64,000 bases of DNA from Streptomyces sp. NBC_01264 (GTDB lineage: Bacteria; Actinomycetota; Actinomycetes; Streptomycetales; Streptomycetaceae). Made by a program: the position numbers and the translations under genes. The notes under the pieces were generated by a model. It was given only the letters and a program-made list of their open reading frames with translations, was not told the origin of the DNA and made no database searches. Numbering within the stretch: the first letter of the stretch is position 1; every line of letters starts with the position of its first letter. Location of the stretch: contig NZ_JAPEOX010000002.1 of assembly GCF_026340675.1 (NCBI RefSeq), positions 1,984,001-2,048,000 on the forward strand. Reading direction: 5' to 3'. Positions 63,575 to 64,000 of this stretch are shown in pieces.

Positions 63575-63975
63575 TACGGGGTCGGCGCCTGGGCACGCTC
63601 CGGGGTGCCCAGCCACTCGCCGAGCGCCTGGGCCGTCCGTACGGCCTCGCCGCCCAGCTCCCCGAGCCGCGCCTTGCGGGAGGTCACCACGATGAGCGTG
63701 CTGCCCTCACCGCAGCCGACGATGCAGAGGTACCTGTCGTCCATCTCGACCAACTGGCGGATGACGCGGCCGCCGTCGACCTCCCGGGATATCGCCTTCA
63801 TCGTGGCCGCGATGCCGGAGGCCGCGGCCGCCATGCGCTCGGCCTGGGGCTCGTCCAGCAGGTAGGCGCTGAGCTTGATGCCGTCGTTGGAGAGGAGCAC
63901 CGCTCCCTGGATGCCGGCGATCCTGCTGAGGTTGTTGTCCAGGACGCTGTAGATCACGTCGCTTGAGGTAGTCAT
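63574..63975 (-). CDS. conservon roadblock/LC7 protein (CvnB-like)
   Basis: 133 aa. YSVLDNNLSRIAGIQGAVLLSNDGIKLSAYLL through YLCIVGCGEGSTLIVVTSRKARLG forms one Roadblock/LC7 domain, a partner or GAP-like unit for the small GTPase. First gene of the conservon visible; the CvnA sensor kinase is expected beyond the right edge. No strong Shine-Dalgarno sequence is seen in the bases available. Confidence 0.93.
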   Translation of the reverse strand: MTTSSDVIYSVLDNNLSRIAGIQGAVLLSNDGIKLSAYLLDEPQAERMAAAASGIAATMKAISREVDGGRVIRQLVEMDDRYLCIVGCGEGSTLIVVTSRKARLGELGGEAVRTAQALGEWLGTPERAQAPTP

Positions 63976-64000
63976 GGCCGATCCCGTCGGAGCTCTTCTT

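Overview
The window is high-GC DNA with codon use, start-codon mix (ATG/GTG/TTG), translational coupling through ATGA/GTGA overlaps and gene families typical of Streptomyces: a conservon (roadblock, DUF742, small GTPase), the GlgX/TreY/TreZ set, a SAV2148-like HEPN protein, a second NAD-dependent DNA ligase, I36-type secreted proteins and a macrolide-type glycosyltransferase. It looks like chromosomal sequence, mostly ordinary, with one strongly accessory cluster near the right end. The species cannot be named from the sequence alone.

Layout. 1-7.4 kb: regulators and single enzymes (TetR with a second C-terminal HTH, VOC protein, AraC, YihY/BrkB membrane protein, AidB-like acyl-CoA dehydrogenase, GAF regulator, GNAT). 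7.5-17.1 kb: a co-directional assimilatory sulfur region, headed by a short leader-peptide ORF with a cysteine codon, then sulfite reductase, a small zinc-ribbon protein, cysH, cysC, cysD, cysN, an SsuABC-like transporter and a sirohydrochlorin chelatase. Together these import and activate sulfur, reduce it to sulfide and supply the siroheme the reductase needs. 17.3-22.7 kb: PanE-like reductase, aldo/keto reductase, DUF1697, GNAT, MGT glycosyltransferase and an APH-fold kinase. 22.7-27.2 kb: a MacAB-like export operon with a lipoprotein. 27.3-30 kb: three tandem secreted I36-like paralogues below an AraC-type gene.

30-37 kb: DEDDh exonuclease, decayed IS5 and IS110 transposase pieces around an unrecognised gene, a beta-propeller-like unknown running into a second ligA, and the HEPN protein. 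37.2-47.9 kb: alpha-glucan to trehalose enzymes glgX, treY and treZ, interleaved with an MFS transporter, an M14 carboxypeptidase carrying a TTA codon, a GNAT and an FHA protein. 48-55.1 kb: methyltransferase, M24 peptidase, tRNA-His with a strong terminator, two alpha/beta hydrolases, an unknown and a Tat-exported phospholipase C. 55.4-62.6 kb: a tightly coupled seven-gene cluster (OleA-like KAS III, GT2, OleC-like ligase, YihY-like membrane protein, second GT2, P450, OleD-like reductase). 62.6-64 kb: three genes of a conservon, running off the right edge.

The main points for a second look are: the OleA/C/D-like cluster without OleB, with two paralogous GT2s and a P450 lacking the usual I-helix acid; the frameshift in a G7 run inside its ligase; a recurrent TANNNT-6 nt-start-codon pattern that predicts leaderless mRNAs, including one divergent pair whose -10 boxes overlap; the sulfur leader peptide with competing hairpins; a perfect palindrome in the promoter of the MGT gene; and 24-bp tandem repeats across the stop codons of both glgX and treY. 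Motif positions were read by eye; no database search or folding was run.
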